64,000 nt of DNA, from the NCBI RefSeq assembly GCF_000497445.1, contig NZ_CM002285.1, positions 9,330,961 to 9,394,960 on the forward strand. The letters are read 5' to 3'. The stretch is from Streptomyces roseochromogenus subsp. oscitans DS 12.976 (GTDB lineage: Bacteria > Actinomycetota > Actinomycetes > Streptomycetales > Streptomycetaceae). Both the position numbers and the translations under genes were made by a program. The notes beneath the pieces are model-generated. The model was not told where the DNA came from, did no database searches, and was given only the letters and a program-made list of their open reading frames with translations. How positions within the stretch are numbered: position 1 is the first letter of the stretch; each line of letters opens with the position of its first letter. Shown here in pieces: positions 7,844 through 16,572 of the stretch.

Positions 7844-8629
7844 ATGAGTTGGCAACATGCCTGGTTGGCTGATTATGTGCTACCGGCTGCGGTGAGCGCG
7901 GTGATCGCGTGGGTCGGGCTGGCGCGTGAGTTCTCCGGCAAGGGCCGGCTGCTGGGCAGCTGGGCGTCGTCCGGTCTGGTGTTGCTTGTGCTGGCATTGA
8001 TGGGTGTGGTGGCGGCCGGCGCGGTGGTGCTGCTGCCGCACGCGGCGTCCATTCCTCCGGTGGTTGCGGGTGCTGCGACGGGAGCCACCGCGCTGCCGCG
8101 GCGGAAACAGGATGAGACAACGCAGCCGTACGTCAAGTTCATGACACTGGGCATCGCCCTGGCCAGGGAGCGGCTGGTGCAGCGCGTGCACCTTGACGCC
8201 TGTACCTGGTCGGACCGCTTTCTTCGCGGTATCGAAACGTCTGCCCAGCTCAGGGTGTTCGTCCACGATCTCAAGCTGTACCTGCTGGAGCGGCATCCGC
8301 TCGCTGCCGAGACCAAGGTGATCACCGCCATCTATACGGATGTGGAGAGGGCGATCGACGTGGCGCTGGACGTGCAGACAGGGATCGATGAGGCATGCCG
8401 TCAGGCCGAGCGCGAACCGACGGGTGACGAACTCATCGCCCGGCGCCAGGCGTTCGGCACCGCCCTCGCGCAATGTGGACACCTGCTGCGCTTCGCGTAC
8501 GTTCACGGCCGCCGCAGCGAGAACGAAGAACTTAAGACCCTGCGTGCGAAGGCGATGTCCGACGACGCGTTCCACAGTCCGGTTCTGCCACCGCAGCGTC
8601 GCTGGTTCGACCGCTGGCTGACCCGCTGA
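7844..8629 (+). CDS. Membrane protein of unknown function
   Basis: 261 aa from the ATG at 7844; a G-rich site precedes it and the N-terminus then begins right at the membrane region. Two transmembrane segments are visible, about residues 8-24 (YVLPAAVSAVIAWVGLA) and 36-62 (GLVLLVLALMGVVAAGAVVLL). They are followed by a soluble cytoplasmic-looking domain of about 180 residues that is rich in charged helices (RERLVQRVHLD, DLKLYLLERHPL, IYTDVERAID). I do not recognise the family. It ends 58 bases before the convergent XRE gene. An alternative start at 7682 would add 54 residues of unlikely composition. Confidence 0.65.
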   Translation: MSWQHAWLADYVLPAAVSAVIAWVGLAREFSGKGRLLGSWASSGLVLLVLALMGVVAAGAVVLLPHAASIPPVVAGAATGATALPRRKQDETTQPYVKFMTLGIALARERLVQRVHLDACTWSDRFLRGIETSAQLRVFVHDLKLYLLERHPLAAETKVITAIYTDVERAIDVALDVQTGIDEACRQAEREPTGDELIARRQAFGTALAQCGHLLRFAYVHGRRSENEELKTLRAKAMSDDAFHSPVLPPQRRWFDRWLTR

Positions 8630-8687
8630 AAGGAGGCGGATCACCCGCCAACGAGATGACTTTGGGACGCAAGTGCCGTTCCAATGC

Positions 8688-9020
8688 TCAGCGGTGGGCC
8701 GAGAGCCCGCTGCTCCTGATGGGCGACGAGTCCGTGCCGTCGCAAGCTTTGGTGCCCGTCGACTGCCCTCGGGTACAGAAGGTGATCTGGACATCGGCAT
8801 CCAGCGCCTCCGCCACGGCGGCGAGTGTCCGCACTGTCAGGTTCGCATCGCCGGACATGATCTGGCTGACGCGGCCCGGGCTGACGCCCATCGCCGCTGC
8901 CAGATCGGAGCGGGTCTTGCCCTGCCCGGCCAGCAGGCCGGCCAGGGAAGCAGTCGCCTGTCTCGCTATCCGGGAAGCCGCTAGGGTGGTCCGGCTCTCG
9001 TCACGGGCAAAAATGCCCAT
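8688..9020 (-). CDS. XRE-family helix-turn-helix regulator
   Basis: 110 aa. A classical HTH lies at about residues 32-85 (LAGQGKTRSDLAAAMGVS, then GRVSQIMSGDANLTVRTLAAVAEAL). The domain ends with DADVQITF, as in antitoxin-like or prophage-like XRE proteins, but no partner toxin is adjacent. It is convergent with the membrane protein at 7844-8629. The region upstream (9021-9110) is AT-richer than average and probably holds its promoter. Confidence 0.85.
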   Translation of the reverse strand: MGIFARDESRTTLAASRIARQATASLAGLLAGQGKTRSDLAAAMGVSPGRVSQIMSGDANLTVRTLAAVAEALDADVQITFCTRGQSTGTKACDGTDSSPIRSSGLSAHR

Positions 9021-9230
9021 GATTCACCCCCAACTCATGGAGAGACAACACTCGTTGCCACTCCATCAGCATGCCACCTTTAGCTATGACTAAAAACTCG
9101 GTTGGTGAAAAATCTACACCCGACACTCCCCATCCAGGGCCCTGGTCTGCAGCAGTCCGTCGCGAAACTGACGCAAAGTCACCCTGTTGGGCCCGTGATA
9201 GGAGCTGCTAAGGACACTCGGCGGACAGAT

Positions 9231-9440
9231 TCATGCGCTGTACGCGAGGGTGTCTTGGTGCCCCGCCGGGCCCGGGGTGTCCGACGGGCGGCGGCCCCAT
9301 GCCGAGATGGTCATTTGAGGGATGTCGATGAACGCCGGGTCCTTCAGCAGTTGGTCGACCAGGGGATAGGGGGAGGTGGCGGCCGGCAGGTCGTAGGGCT
9401 CTTCGACGACTAGCCAGCCGCCGGGGGAGGGCCAGCCGGC
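9231..9440 (-). pseudogene. C-terminal fragment of an unidentified enzyme
   Basis: One frame reads GGWLVVEEPYDLPAATSPY, then PLVDQLLKDPAFIDIP and QMTISAWGRRP before a stop at 9231-9233. This has the look of a real protein, possibly a methyltransferase-like C-terminus, but the family is not certain. Its upstream part runs into the TetR fragment on the other strand, so it is truncated by rearrangement. Confidence 0.35.
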
Positions 9441-9450
9441 GGATCAGCTG

Positions 9451-9888
9451 CTCGCCGGGACTCGGTTCGACCCCGCAGACTCCCTGGTGGAACAGCTCAG
9501 CCAGGGTATGGACGTCCATCTCGAGCACTCCGTGGCGAACCGCAACGCCGTCCTTGCCGCGAACCGGGTCCTCGCGGGTGGCCCGGTGATCCAGAAGATC
9601 ATGACGAACGAGCTGGACGCGCTCCGGGCGCGGCTGCTGGCCGTACTCCCACTCGCGGACGAAAGTACCCGCGAGGCTGTGTCGGGCGTCCTGAAGAGCG
9701 GGCTGGTCTTCGACCAGGTCCTTTGCGTCGACTGGCTCACCCGCGAGACCTGTACCCGCACCCATGTGCGCGACGTCTGCATCGGCGCGGTTCTCGGCGC
9801 CCTCCGGCCGCTGCTCGCAGAGGACGGCCGAGTTGCTGCCCCGGCCATCCTTGGCCTCTGCCGGCTTGCGGTGCCTGTCGGGGGTTGA
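9451..9888 (+). pseudogene. TetR-family regulator lacking its DNA-binding domain
   Basis: The frame from 9451 reads FDPADSLVEQLSQGMDVHLE, then NRNAVLAANRVLAGG, DELDALRARLL-type helices and VLCVDWLTRETCTR. This resembles the ligand-binding C-terminal half of Streptomyces TetR regulators. The N-terminal helix-turn-helix is absent: upstream sequence belongs to an unrelated fragment on the other strand. The first internal ATG is at 9487. As it stands it cannot bind DNA in the usual way. Confidence 0.55.
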
Positions 9889-10157
9889 GGTGGCTCGGGC
9901 GGGAGGGTCCTCGGGACCGGCCATCGGGCTGTGGGTCCGGGGCGGGACGGGATGTGATGACAGCGGTCCCGGGGCTTGGTCGGGTGTGCGGCCAGGTCGG
10001 CCTGGCCGCGGTTTGGTGGCCTGGCGGCGGCAGCGTGGGTGGTGGGTGGGGCCGGACGGTGTCGGCTCAGGTGGGTCGGCGGGTGCAGGGCGGTGGGGTT
10101 GGGCCGGTTGCCGTGTGGAGGTGCGGGCGGCTTGAGTGTGGTCTCAGGATCGTGGCC

Positions 10158-10946
10158 ATGTGGACTTTCTTGGTGGCCCTGTCGTGTCGTCGGCGAGTGT
10201 GGCGCGGTGATGTGTGTCGTGTCATAAGTGCGGTTGTTGCCTGTGGTGTGTTGCTGGGTGGTGTGTCGGGGTGCGATCGCGGGGCCGGGAACAGGGTGGC
10301 GCACAGGATTCCGGGTGGTGCGCCGGGTGCGGCGACGGCTTCTCCTGGCCGGCCTGTGGTTCAGGCGCGTGTTCCGGGTGTGGGGGAGCGGATGTGGGAG
10401 CAGGTTCCGGCTGACAGCGGGCAGGTTGTGGTGGTGTATGGGGAGGGGCCGGATTCGGCCGAGAGTGTGGTGGTGCTGTATCAGAAGCGGGGTTCGCTGT
10501 GGGAGCGGACGGCGAGCTGGCCGGGGCACAACGGCCGGTTGGGCTGGACGACGGACCATCACATGGACGACGAGCACAGTCCGGTGGGTGTGTTCACCCT
10601 TACGGATGCGGGAGGCTCGCTGGAGGATCCGGGGAGCCGGCTGAGGTACTGGCAGGACGACAATGCTTTCGCGTCGATGCTGGCTCCTGGGGAAGTTCAT
10701 GATCACGATTTCGACTATGTGATCGCTATCGACTACAACCGGGTGAGCGGTGTTCCGCCGTTCGACTGGAGTCGCCCCGACGGAGTAGAGCGTGGTGGCG
10801 GGATCTGGCTGCACATGGATCACGGTGACGGGACGTCGGCCTGTGTCACGGTGCCGGAGTCGGGTATGAAGACGCTTCTGCGTGTGCTGGACCCGGCGCG
10901 GCGTCCGGTCGTGGTGATGGGGGACCGGCAGCACCTTGAGTCGTGA
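10158..10946 (+). CDS. Lipoprotein with L,D-transpeptidase-like catalytic domain
   Basis: 262 aa from ATG 10158; GTG 10197 is a possible alternative. A short basic stretch precedes a hydrophobic core and the lipobox GVSGC. The domain has VVVYGEG, LYQKRGSLWERTASWPGHNG, HSPVGVFTLTDAGG and WLHMDHGDGTSACVTVP, where HMDH and SACV give the His and catalytic Cys of the YkuD-like fold. This is the variant typical of actinobacterial secreted proteins rather than the SHGC type at 37631. The likely role is cell-wall cross-linking or remodelling outside the membrane. It stands alone. Confidence 0.8.
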   Translation: MWTFLVALSCRRRVWRGDVCRVISAVVACGVLLGGVSGCDRGAGNRVAHRIPGGAPGAATASPGRPVVQARVPGVGERMWEQVPADSGQVVVVYGEGPDSAESVVVLYQKRGSLWERTASWPGHNGRLGWTTDHHMDDEHSPVGVFTLTDAGGSLEDPGSRLRYWQDDNAFASMLAPGEVHDHDFDYVIAIDYNRVSGVPPFDWSRPDGVERGGGIWLHMDHGDGTSACVTVPESGMKTLLRVLDPARRPVVVMGDRQHLES

Positions 10947-11099
10947 AAGCCGGGCCGGCCGTGCAGGTACCTGCTGCGGGGGCTCGCGTATCGGCGGTTC
11001 TCGCCGCCTGTCGGCGCCGCCGCTTTTGGTGGTCAGGGCGGAGGTGAGTGCGCTTTGTCCCGAAGGAGACGGGCGGGAGGGTTTTCTGTCCGGGCAGGA

Positions 11100-11250
11100 G
11101 GGTCTTCTGGGGGACGAGGGCGGCGTTTGCAGCAGCAGAGGGTTGCGACGATTCCGGGGAATGCCACGTAGTTGCCGGGTTTGCGTTCGCGGTGGTTGAG
11201 GCGCCGGCAGCCGGTCAGCCAGGACGGGTGCTGGCGGCGGAGATGGGCGG
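11100..11250 (-). pseudogene. C-terminal scrap of an IS5-type transposase
   Basis: Reads SWLTGCRRLNHRERKPGNYV followed by AFPGIVATLCCCKR. This is close to the conserved tail of IS5-type transposases (WLTGCRRLNHRYER...). Nothing of the catalytic core is left. Confidence 0.6.
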
Positions 11251-11326
11251 AGTCGAGGACCACACACGACAGCCGCCCACTCCCCATGACCCGTCGAACG
11301 GCCAACTGACCGTGTAAGACACGGCT

Positions 11327-13000
11327 TTACACGGTGAGCCAGGCCGCGTGGTCAGGCGCGAGCAGGCCGTCCTCGACGGGGCCGCTCGACAGCAGGAGCG
11401 AGGTGTGGGTGGGCAGCTGGTACGCCTCGGCCGAGAGGTTGACCACGCAGACGAAACCGGGGTCGCGGCGGAAGGCCAGGACTCCCTCGGGGGCGCCCAG
11501 CCAGGTGAGGGTGCCGTCGCCGAGCGCGGGGTGCGCACGGCGACGGCGCAGGGCGCTGCGGTAGAGCTCCAGCATCGACGTCTCGTCCCCGGTCTGCGCC
11601 TGCACGCTCAGCCGGCCCCATGTGGCGGGCTGTGGCAGCCAGGGCGCGGCGGAGGGGGCCTCGGGACTGAAGCCGTACGGTGCGGTCGTTCCGGACCAGG
11701 GGATGGGCACGCGGCAGCCGTCGCGGCCTCGGTCGGTGTGTCCGGAGCGCTCCCAGACGGGGTCCTGGAGCACGTCCTCGGGCAGGTCCTCGACCTCCGG
11801 CAGGCCGAGCTCCTCGCCCTGGTAGATGTAGGCTCCGCCGGGCAGGGCGAGCATGAGCAGGGCGGCCGCGCGTGCGCGCCGGGTCCCCAGCGCCGGGTCC
11901 GCGGGGCCTTCCGGACGGTACGGCTCGTTCGCGGTCCAGCGCTTGACGGTCCTGCGACCGTAGCGACTCGGGTGGCGCATGACGTCGTGGTTGGACAGCA
12001 CCCAGGTAGCCGGCGCGCCCACCGCGCCGAGCATGGCGAGCGAGTCGTCGATGACCGCGCGCAGATCCTTCGGGTTCCAACTGGACATCAGGAAGTCGAA
12101 GTTGAACGCGGTGTGCAGCCCGTCCTCGCGGACGTACGCGGCGAGCCGTTCGGGGGTGTCCGCCCACGCCTCTGCGACGAACGACCGGTTGCCCGGGAAC
12201 TCGTCGGCCACCCTGCGCCAGGCACGGTAGATGTCGTGGACCTCGTCACGGTCCCAGTGAGGGTGGTCGACGTGCTGCCGAGGCCCCGTGTCTGCGGAAT
12301 CCCGGGAGACGAGGGGACCCAGCACCGCAGGCTCCGGGCCGGGCGACAGGTCGGGCAGTTCGGGGTGCTTGACGAGTCCGTGGGCGACGTCGATGCGGAA
12401 CCCGTCCACACCCCGGCTGAACCAGAAGCGCAGGATCGACTCGAACTCCGCGCGTACGTCGGGGTGTTGCCAGTTGAGGTCGGGCTGCTGAGGTGCGAAC
12501 AGGTGCAGATACCACTCCCCGTCGGGCAGCCGGGTCCAGGCGGGGCCGCCGAAGCAGGAGACCCAGTCGTTGGGCGGTTCGGCGCCGTCCGGTCCACGAC
12601 CGGGCCGGAAGACATAGCGTTCGCGTTCCGCGCTGCCGGGTCCGGCCGCCAGCGCGGCCTGGAACCAGGCGTGCTGGTCGGAGGTGTGGTTGGGCACGAT
12701 GTCGGGGATGACACGGATCCCGTGCCGGTGCGCTTCGGCGATGAGCTGCTCGGCCTCGGCCACGGTGCCGAAGACGGGGTCGATCGCGCGGTAGTCGGCC
12801 ACGTCGTATCCGTGGTCCGCCATCGGCGACTTGTACCACGGGTTGATCCAGACGGCATCGACACCGAGCGACTTGAGATACGGCAGGCGGGAGCGGATGC
12901 CGGCGATGTCGCCGACGCCGTCACCGTTGGCGTCGGCGAAACTGCGGATGTAGACCTGGTAGATGACGGCGCTGCGCCACCACGGTGCGGTGCTGGACAT
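11327..13000 (-). CDS. GH13 alpha-glucosidase
   Basis: 557 aa, the normal size for the oligo-1,6-glucosidase/alpha-glucosidase branch of GH13. The N-terminus WWRSAVIYQVYIRSFADANG is characteristic. Catalytic residues are visible: nucleophile Asp204 in GFRIDVAHG, acid/base Glu277 in VAEAW and Asp339 in SNHD. There is no signal peptide, so it acts inside the cell on imported oligosaccharides. It is the last gene of the run binding protein, permease, permease, glucosidase, with 42 bases to the preceding permease. Hydrolysis of alpha-1,4 or alpha-1,6 glucosides such as maltose, isomaltose or trehalose-like sugars is inferred from family and context; the exact substrate cannot be read from sequence. 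Confidence 0.93.
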   Translation of the reverse strand: MSSTAPWWRSAVIYQVYIRSFADANGDGVGDIAGIRSRLPYLKSLGVDAVWINPWYKSPMADHGYDVADYRAIDPVFGTVAEAEQLIAEAHRHGIRVIPDIVPNHTSDQHAWFQAALAAGPGSAERERYVFRPGRGPDGAEPPNDWVSCFGGPAWTRLPDGEWYLHLFAPQQPDLNWQHPDVRAEFESILRFWFSRGVDGFRIDVAHGLVKHPELPDLSPGPEPAVLGPLVSRDSADTGPRQHVDHPHWDRDEVHDIYRAWRRVADEFPGNRSFVAEAWADTPERLAAYVREDGLHTAFNFDFLMSSWNPKDLRAVIDDSLAMLGAVGAPATWVLSNHDVMRHPSRYGRRTVKRWTANEPYRPEGPADPALGTRRARAAALLMLALPGGAYIYQGEELGLPEVEDLPEDVLQDPVWERSGHTDRGRDGCRVPIPWSGTTAPYGFSPEAPSAAPWLPQPATWGRLSVQAQTGDETSMLELYRSALRRRRAHPALGDGTLTWLGAPEGVLAFRRDPGFVCVVNLSAEAYQLPTHTSLLLSSGPVEDGLLAPDHAAWLTV

Positions 13001-13042
13001 GGTGTGGAGTGAGTCCTTCGGGAGTTTGGGACAGGACGGGGT

Positions 13043-13876
13043 CTATTTGGCCGCGCCGGCGGTGAGTCCGGCGACGATACGGCGCTGGAAGACAAGCACC
13101 AGCACCACCAGAGGGACGGTGACCAGGACTCCTGCGGCCATCTGGCTGCCGAACGGCGTCTCGAACTGGGTGGCGCCGGAGAACTTGGATATGGCGACCG
13201 GCGCCGTCTGCATGGCGGACTTGTTCGTCATCGACAGGGCGATGAGGAACTCGTTCCAGGCGGCGATGAAGGTGATGATCGCGGTGGTGAAGATGCCCGG
13301 CGCGGCCAGGGGGATGATGACCCTGCGGAACGCCTGGCCGCGGGTGCAGCCGTCGATCATGGCTGCGTGTTCCAGCTCGTCGGGCATCTGCCGGAAGAAC
13401 GTGGTGAGGTTCCACACCGCGAGCGGCAGCGTGAACGACATGCTCGGCACGATCATGGCCTGGTAGGTGTTGATCCAGCCGACGTCGGTGAACAGCTTCA
13501 GCAGCGGAACCACGATCGACACCACCGGGAACATCGAGGTTGCGATGATCAGCGTGAGGATCAGCCGCTTGAACCGGAACTCCAGCCGAGCCATCGCATA
13601 GGCGGTGAACGTGGCCAGCAGCAGTGCGAGCGCGGTGGTGACGCCCGCCACGATCAGGCTGTTGAGCAGCGCACGCGTGAAGCCCTGGGAGGGGTCGAAC
13701 ACCGCCTGGTAGTTCTCGAACGACACGGGGGAGGGCAGCAGCGAGGTGTCGAAGATGTCGGAGGTGCGGCGCAGGCTGGAGACGAGCATCCAGTAGAACG
13801 GGGCCAGACAGTAGGCCACCACCGCCACGACGCCCACGTACAGCATGCCGTTGCGCCATTTCGCCGTGAGGCTCAT
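13043..13876 (-). CDS. Sugar ABC transporter permease, MalG type
   Basis: 277 aa with six predicted membrane helices. It begins MSLTAKWRNG followed by the first helix VGVVAVVAYCLAPFYWML. The cytoplasmic EAA-type loop that docks to the ATPase is seen as MIDGCTRGQAFRRVIIPLAAP. The ATG overlaps the stop of the upstream permease (ATGA at 13873-13876), so the two are translationally coupled. It forms the inner-membrane channel together with the MalF-type partner. Confidence 0.92.
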   Translation of the reverse strand: MSLTAKWRNGMLYVGVVAVVAYCLAPFYWMLVSSLRRTSDIFDTSLLPSPVSFENYQAVFDPSQGFTRALLNSLIVAGVTTALALLLATFTAYAMARLEFRFKRLILTLIIATSMFPVVSIVVPLLKLFTDVGWINTYQAMIVPSMSFTLPLAVWNLTTFFRQMPDELEHAAMIDGCTRGQAFRRVIIPLAAPGIFTTAIITFIAAWNEFLIALSMTNKSAMQTAPVAISKFSGATQFETPFGSQMAAGVLVTVPLVVLVLVFQRRIVAGLTAGAAK

Positions 13877-14934
13877 GCGGCCCTACCTTCTTTCGCACGG
13901 CGTGCCGCCGGATTCCGTCGGTGCCTGCTCCGGCTCGCCTTCCTGCCGTCACGGTCGCTGACGAGGTCCGTGCCCAGGAGCCGGACGAAGGCGAGCGCCA
14001 TGAGGAGGACGTAGAGGAAGAGGAGCACCGCATAGGCGGAGGCTGGTCCGAAGCGGACGTTAGAGGCTTCGTTCTGGGCGAGCATGGACAGGGTTTCCAC
14101 CGAGTTCTTCTGCGCGCCGATGAGAATGTAGGGCAGATCGAACATCCGCAGTGCGTCCAGGCAGCGGAACAGCACCGCCACCAGCAGCGCGGGCTTCACC
14201 AGGGGAAGGGTGATGTGCCAGAACTGCCGCAGGGCGCTGGCTCCGTCGATGCGGGCGGCCTCGTAGACCTCCTTGGGGATCACCTGCAGGCCGGCCAGGA
14301 CCAGCAGCCCGATGAAGGGGGCGGTCTTCCACACCTCGGCAACGATGACCGCGACCTTGGCGTGGAAGCCTTCGGTGGTCCAAAGGATCTGGTGGCCGAG
14401 GATGGCGTTGGCAACGCCGTCGCTGTTGAAGATCCACCGCCACAGCAGGGCGGAGATGGCCGTGGGCACTGCCCAGGGCACCAGGATGCCGGCTCGTACC
14501 AGGGCGCGGCCCCGGAACGCCCTGTGCATGATCAGCGCCATCGCGACCCCGATCACGGTCTCCAGCGCCACTGTGACGACTGTGAAGAACGTCGTGTTCC
14601 CAAAGGCGTTCCAGAAGCGGTCTCCGGCGGCGCCGAAGACGTCGGCGTAGTTGCGTAGTCCGACGAACGGCTCAGTGGTGCGGATGAACCCGGTCTTCGG
14701 GTCCAAGCCCTTCGGCCCGTACAGCGATTCCCGCAGCGCCATGAGCGTCGGGTAGAACACCACGATCGTCAGGACCAGGAGCGTCGGGGAGACCAGCAGG
14801 GCCGCCATCCGGCCCGAACCGGCAGTCGCCCGGGCCCGCGTGCGGCGGCGCGGGCTCAACGGTGCCGAGGACTGCCCGTAAGCGTTGCCGCGATCGGGCG
14901 CAGTGGTGTCGGGCGTGATTGTCGTGTCGGCCAT
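13873..14934 (-). CDS. Sugar ABC transporter permease, MalF type
   Basis: 353 aa. A cytoplasmic leader of about 40 residues precedes six membrane helices starting at MAALLVSPTLLVLTIVVFYP. The EAA loop reads YEAARIDGASALRQFWHITL. The start is ATG at 14934 with GAGGAGCG upstream, 10 bases after the stop of the binding-protein gene. No ATPase gene is present in the operon. Streptomyces sugar importers of this class typically share the ATPase MsiK encoded elsewhere, which is the likely arrangement here. Confidence 0.92.
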   Translation of the reverse strand: MADTTITPDTTAPDRGNAYGQSSAPLSPRRRTRARATAGSGRMAALLVSPTLLVLTIVVFYPTLMALRESLYGPKGLDPKTGFIRTTEPFVGLRNYADVFGAAGDRFWNAFGNTTFFTVVTVALETVIGVAMALIMHRAFRGRALVRAGILVPWAVPTAISALLWRWIFNSDGVANAILGHQILWTTEGFHAKVAVIVAEVWKTAPFIGLLVLAGLQVIPKEVYEAARIDGASALRQFWHITLPLVKPALLVAVLFRCLDALRMFDLPYILIGAQKNSVETLSMLAQNEASNVRFGPASAYAVLLFLYVLLMALAFVRLLGTDLVSDRDGRKASRSRHRRNPAARRAKEGRAA

Positions 14935-14944
14935 GACCCGCTCC

Positions 14945-16243
14945 TCACTGTGCCGTGTACTTCTGCAAGTCGTTCTGCAGGTCCTTGAGCGCCTGCGTGC
15001 TGCTCTTGCTGCCGGTCAGTGCGGCGTACGCCTCCTGTTGAATCGCCGAGGTCGCATCGCCGTACTGCACGACCCGCGGACGTGGCACGGCGTGCAGGAT
15101 GGACTGCTTGAGGTCCGGCAGGTACGGATACTGCTTGACGAGCGAGGCGTCGTCGTACAACTTCGCGTACGGCGGGGCGAGGGAAGCATCCTTCAGGAAC
15201 GTGCTCGCGCTGTCCTCGCTGCTGAAGAACCTCATGAAGTCCAGCGCGGTGGCCCTGTTCTTCGCGAAGGACGACAGGGCGAGGTTGTGACCGCCCAGGC
15301 TGGAAGATCCGGGGCCGTTCAGGCCGGGCAGCGGCGCGACCGTGAACTTCCCCGCCATTTTGCTCTTCTCGGCCAGTGCGTACACGTACGGCCAGTTGCG
15401 CAGGAAGATCACCTTGCCGGACTGGAAGGCCTGACGGCTGTCCTCCTCCTGGTAGGTGACGGCCTCCCTGGGGATCGTCCCGTCCTTGACGGCACCGGCG
15501 AGGAATTCCAGGCCCTGTCGCGCCTGGGGAGTGTCGACGTCCGGCTTGCCGTTGGCGTCGGTGACGACACCGCCCGCGGAGTCCACGGCCTCGGCGAAGT
15601 TGACCGTCAGGCCCTCGTACTTCTGGAACTGACCGGCGTAGCACGACATGCCTTTGGCCTCGGGCAACCGCTTCACCTTGGCGCAGTCGGCCGTCATCTC
15701 CGACCAGGTGGTGGGGGGCTTGGTGATTCCGGCCTTCTTGAGCAGGTCGGTGCGGTAGTACAGCAGTCCGCCGTCCGAACTGGCGGGGACCGCGTACAGG
15801 CCGCCGCGGTACTTCGCCGTGTCCACCACGGGCTTGAGCATGTTCCGCAGCGGGAACTGCTGCTCGGGCAGGCGCTCGATCCACTGGTGGGCGGCGAACT
15901 CCGACGTCCACACGACGTCGAGGGAGAGCACCGTGTAGGCGTCGGACTTCGTCTCCGCGTTCTGGATCATCTGCTGCCGCTGCGAGTCCGCGTCCGTCGG
16001 CAGCTGCACGAAGGTGACTTTCTCCGTCGGGTGCAGCTTGTTCCAACCGTCGATGACCTTCTGCACGACGCCGGAGGCGTCCTTTCCGGCCACGTACGTG
16101 ATGGGGCCACGGCCCTCGAACGACGTGCTCCCGGCCTGTTCCCCCGACCCGCTGCCTCCCGACGAGCCGCAGGCGGTGAGGAGCAGCCCGGCGGCGACGA
16201 GCGGCGCCGAGCACTGGAGGGCTCTGGTGGTCCTGGTCTTCAT
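14945..16243 (-). CDS. Sugar ABC transporter substrate-binding lipoprotein
   Basis: 432 aa from ATG 16243, chosen over the in-frame ATG at 16285 because AGGAGAG lies eight bases upstream and the signal peptide starts there. The n-region KTRTTR, the core APLVAAGLLL and the lipobox LTAC are clear. The mature protein is a MalE-type extracellular solute-binding protein (ITYVAGKDASG, TVLSLDVVWTSEFA, GLYAVPASSDGGLLYYR, GGHNLALSSFAKN). It captures the sugar outside the membrane for the two permeases. It is the first gene of the operon and should be regulated by the divergent LacI protein through the palindromes at 16.3-16.5 kb. Confidence 0.92.
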   Translation of the reverse strand: MKTRTTRALQCSAPLVAAGLLLTACGSSGGSGSGEQAGSTSFEGRGPITYVAGKDASGVVQKVIDGWNKLHPTEKVTFVQLPTDADSQRQQMIQNAETKSDAYTVLSLDVVWTSEFAAHQWIERLPEQQFPLRNMLKPVVDTAKYRGGLYAVPASSDGGLLYYRTDLLKKAGITKPPTTWSEMTADCAKVKRLPEAKGMSCYAGQFQKYEGLTVNFAEAVDSAGGVVTDANGKPDVDTPQARQGLEFLAGAVKDGTIPREAVTYQEEDSRQAFQSGKVIFLRNWPYVYALAEKSKMAGKFTVAPLPGLNGPGSSSLGGHNLALSSFAKNRATALDFMRFFSSEDSASTFLKDASLAPPYAKLYDDASLVKQYPYLPDLKQSILHAVPRPRVVQYGDATSAIQQEAYAALTGSKSSTQALKDLQNDLQKYTAQ

Positions 16244-16315
16244 TGTCTCTCCTGGTCGTGCGGAACCGAAGGCGCGGCTGATCACCCGCGAGACTGTGCT
16301 GTCACGGCACTAAAC

Positions 16316-16327
16316 TGCTTAAAAGCA
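16316..16327. promoter_or_regulatory. Inverted repeat TGCTTAAAAGCA upstream of the sugar operon
   Basis: Perfect 5-bp arms around AA, 73 bases upstream of the binding-protein start. The location suggests an operator or a promoter element for the operon, with the LacI protein as a candidate binder. Confidence 0.45.
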
Positions 16328-16331
16328 CAGG

Positions 16332-16343
16332 TCAAGGTCTTGA
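16332..16343. promoter_or_regulatory. Inverted repeat TCAAGGTCTTGA upstream of the sugar operon
   Basis: Perfect 5-bp arms around GT, centred 16 bases from the neighbouring repeat at 16316-16327. It is part of the same intergenic control region. Confidence 0.4.
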
Positions 16344-16513
16344 GTGAGGGACTCACAACGACGATGTCAACCCTGCCGAGACAACGCTTGCACGCTAGGA
16401 GTGCACCTGGTGGAAGTCAATCCGTAACTAGCCGGTAGCTCGGACGGATTTGGGTGGAGTGCGCAGCTAATTATTGGGCAAATGCAGCCATGGCAAGCAT
16501 GTGGATAGCGCCG

Positions 16514-16527
16514 TGACAGCGCTGTCA
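16514..16527. promoter_or_regulatory. LacI-type operator TGACAGCGCTGTCA
   Basis: A perfect 14-bp palindrome with the central CG typical of LacI-family operators. It ends 45 bases before the LacI gene. It is the best candidate for autoregulation, and perhaps for control of the divergent operon. Confidence 0.65.
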
Positions 16528-16572
16528 TGAGTAAGCGGGGAACGAGACCCGCGTCTGTGCTAGCTTCCGCAC

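Noticed and set aside
9455-9475. GGTTCGACCCC, resembling a tRNA T-arm
   Set aside because: No acceptor stem or other arms; it lies within the TetR fragment. No tRNA was found in the window.
9444-11267. Minus-strand open frame of about 607 codons
   Set aside because: Runs antisense through the L,D-transpeptidase-like gene and the TetR fragment; Pro/Arg/Thr-rich nonsense.
11348-13012. Plus-strand open frame of about 554 codons
   Set aside because: Antisense to the intact GH13 glucosidase; no domain, and composition typical of a GC-rich shadow.
14885-16438. Plus-strand open frame of about 517 codons
   Set aside because: Antisense to the sugar-binding lipoprotein gene; no credible features.
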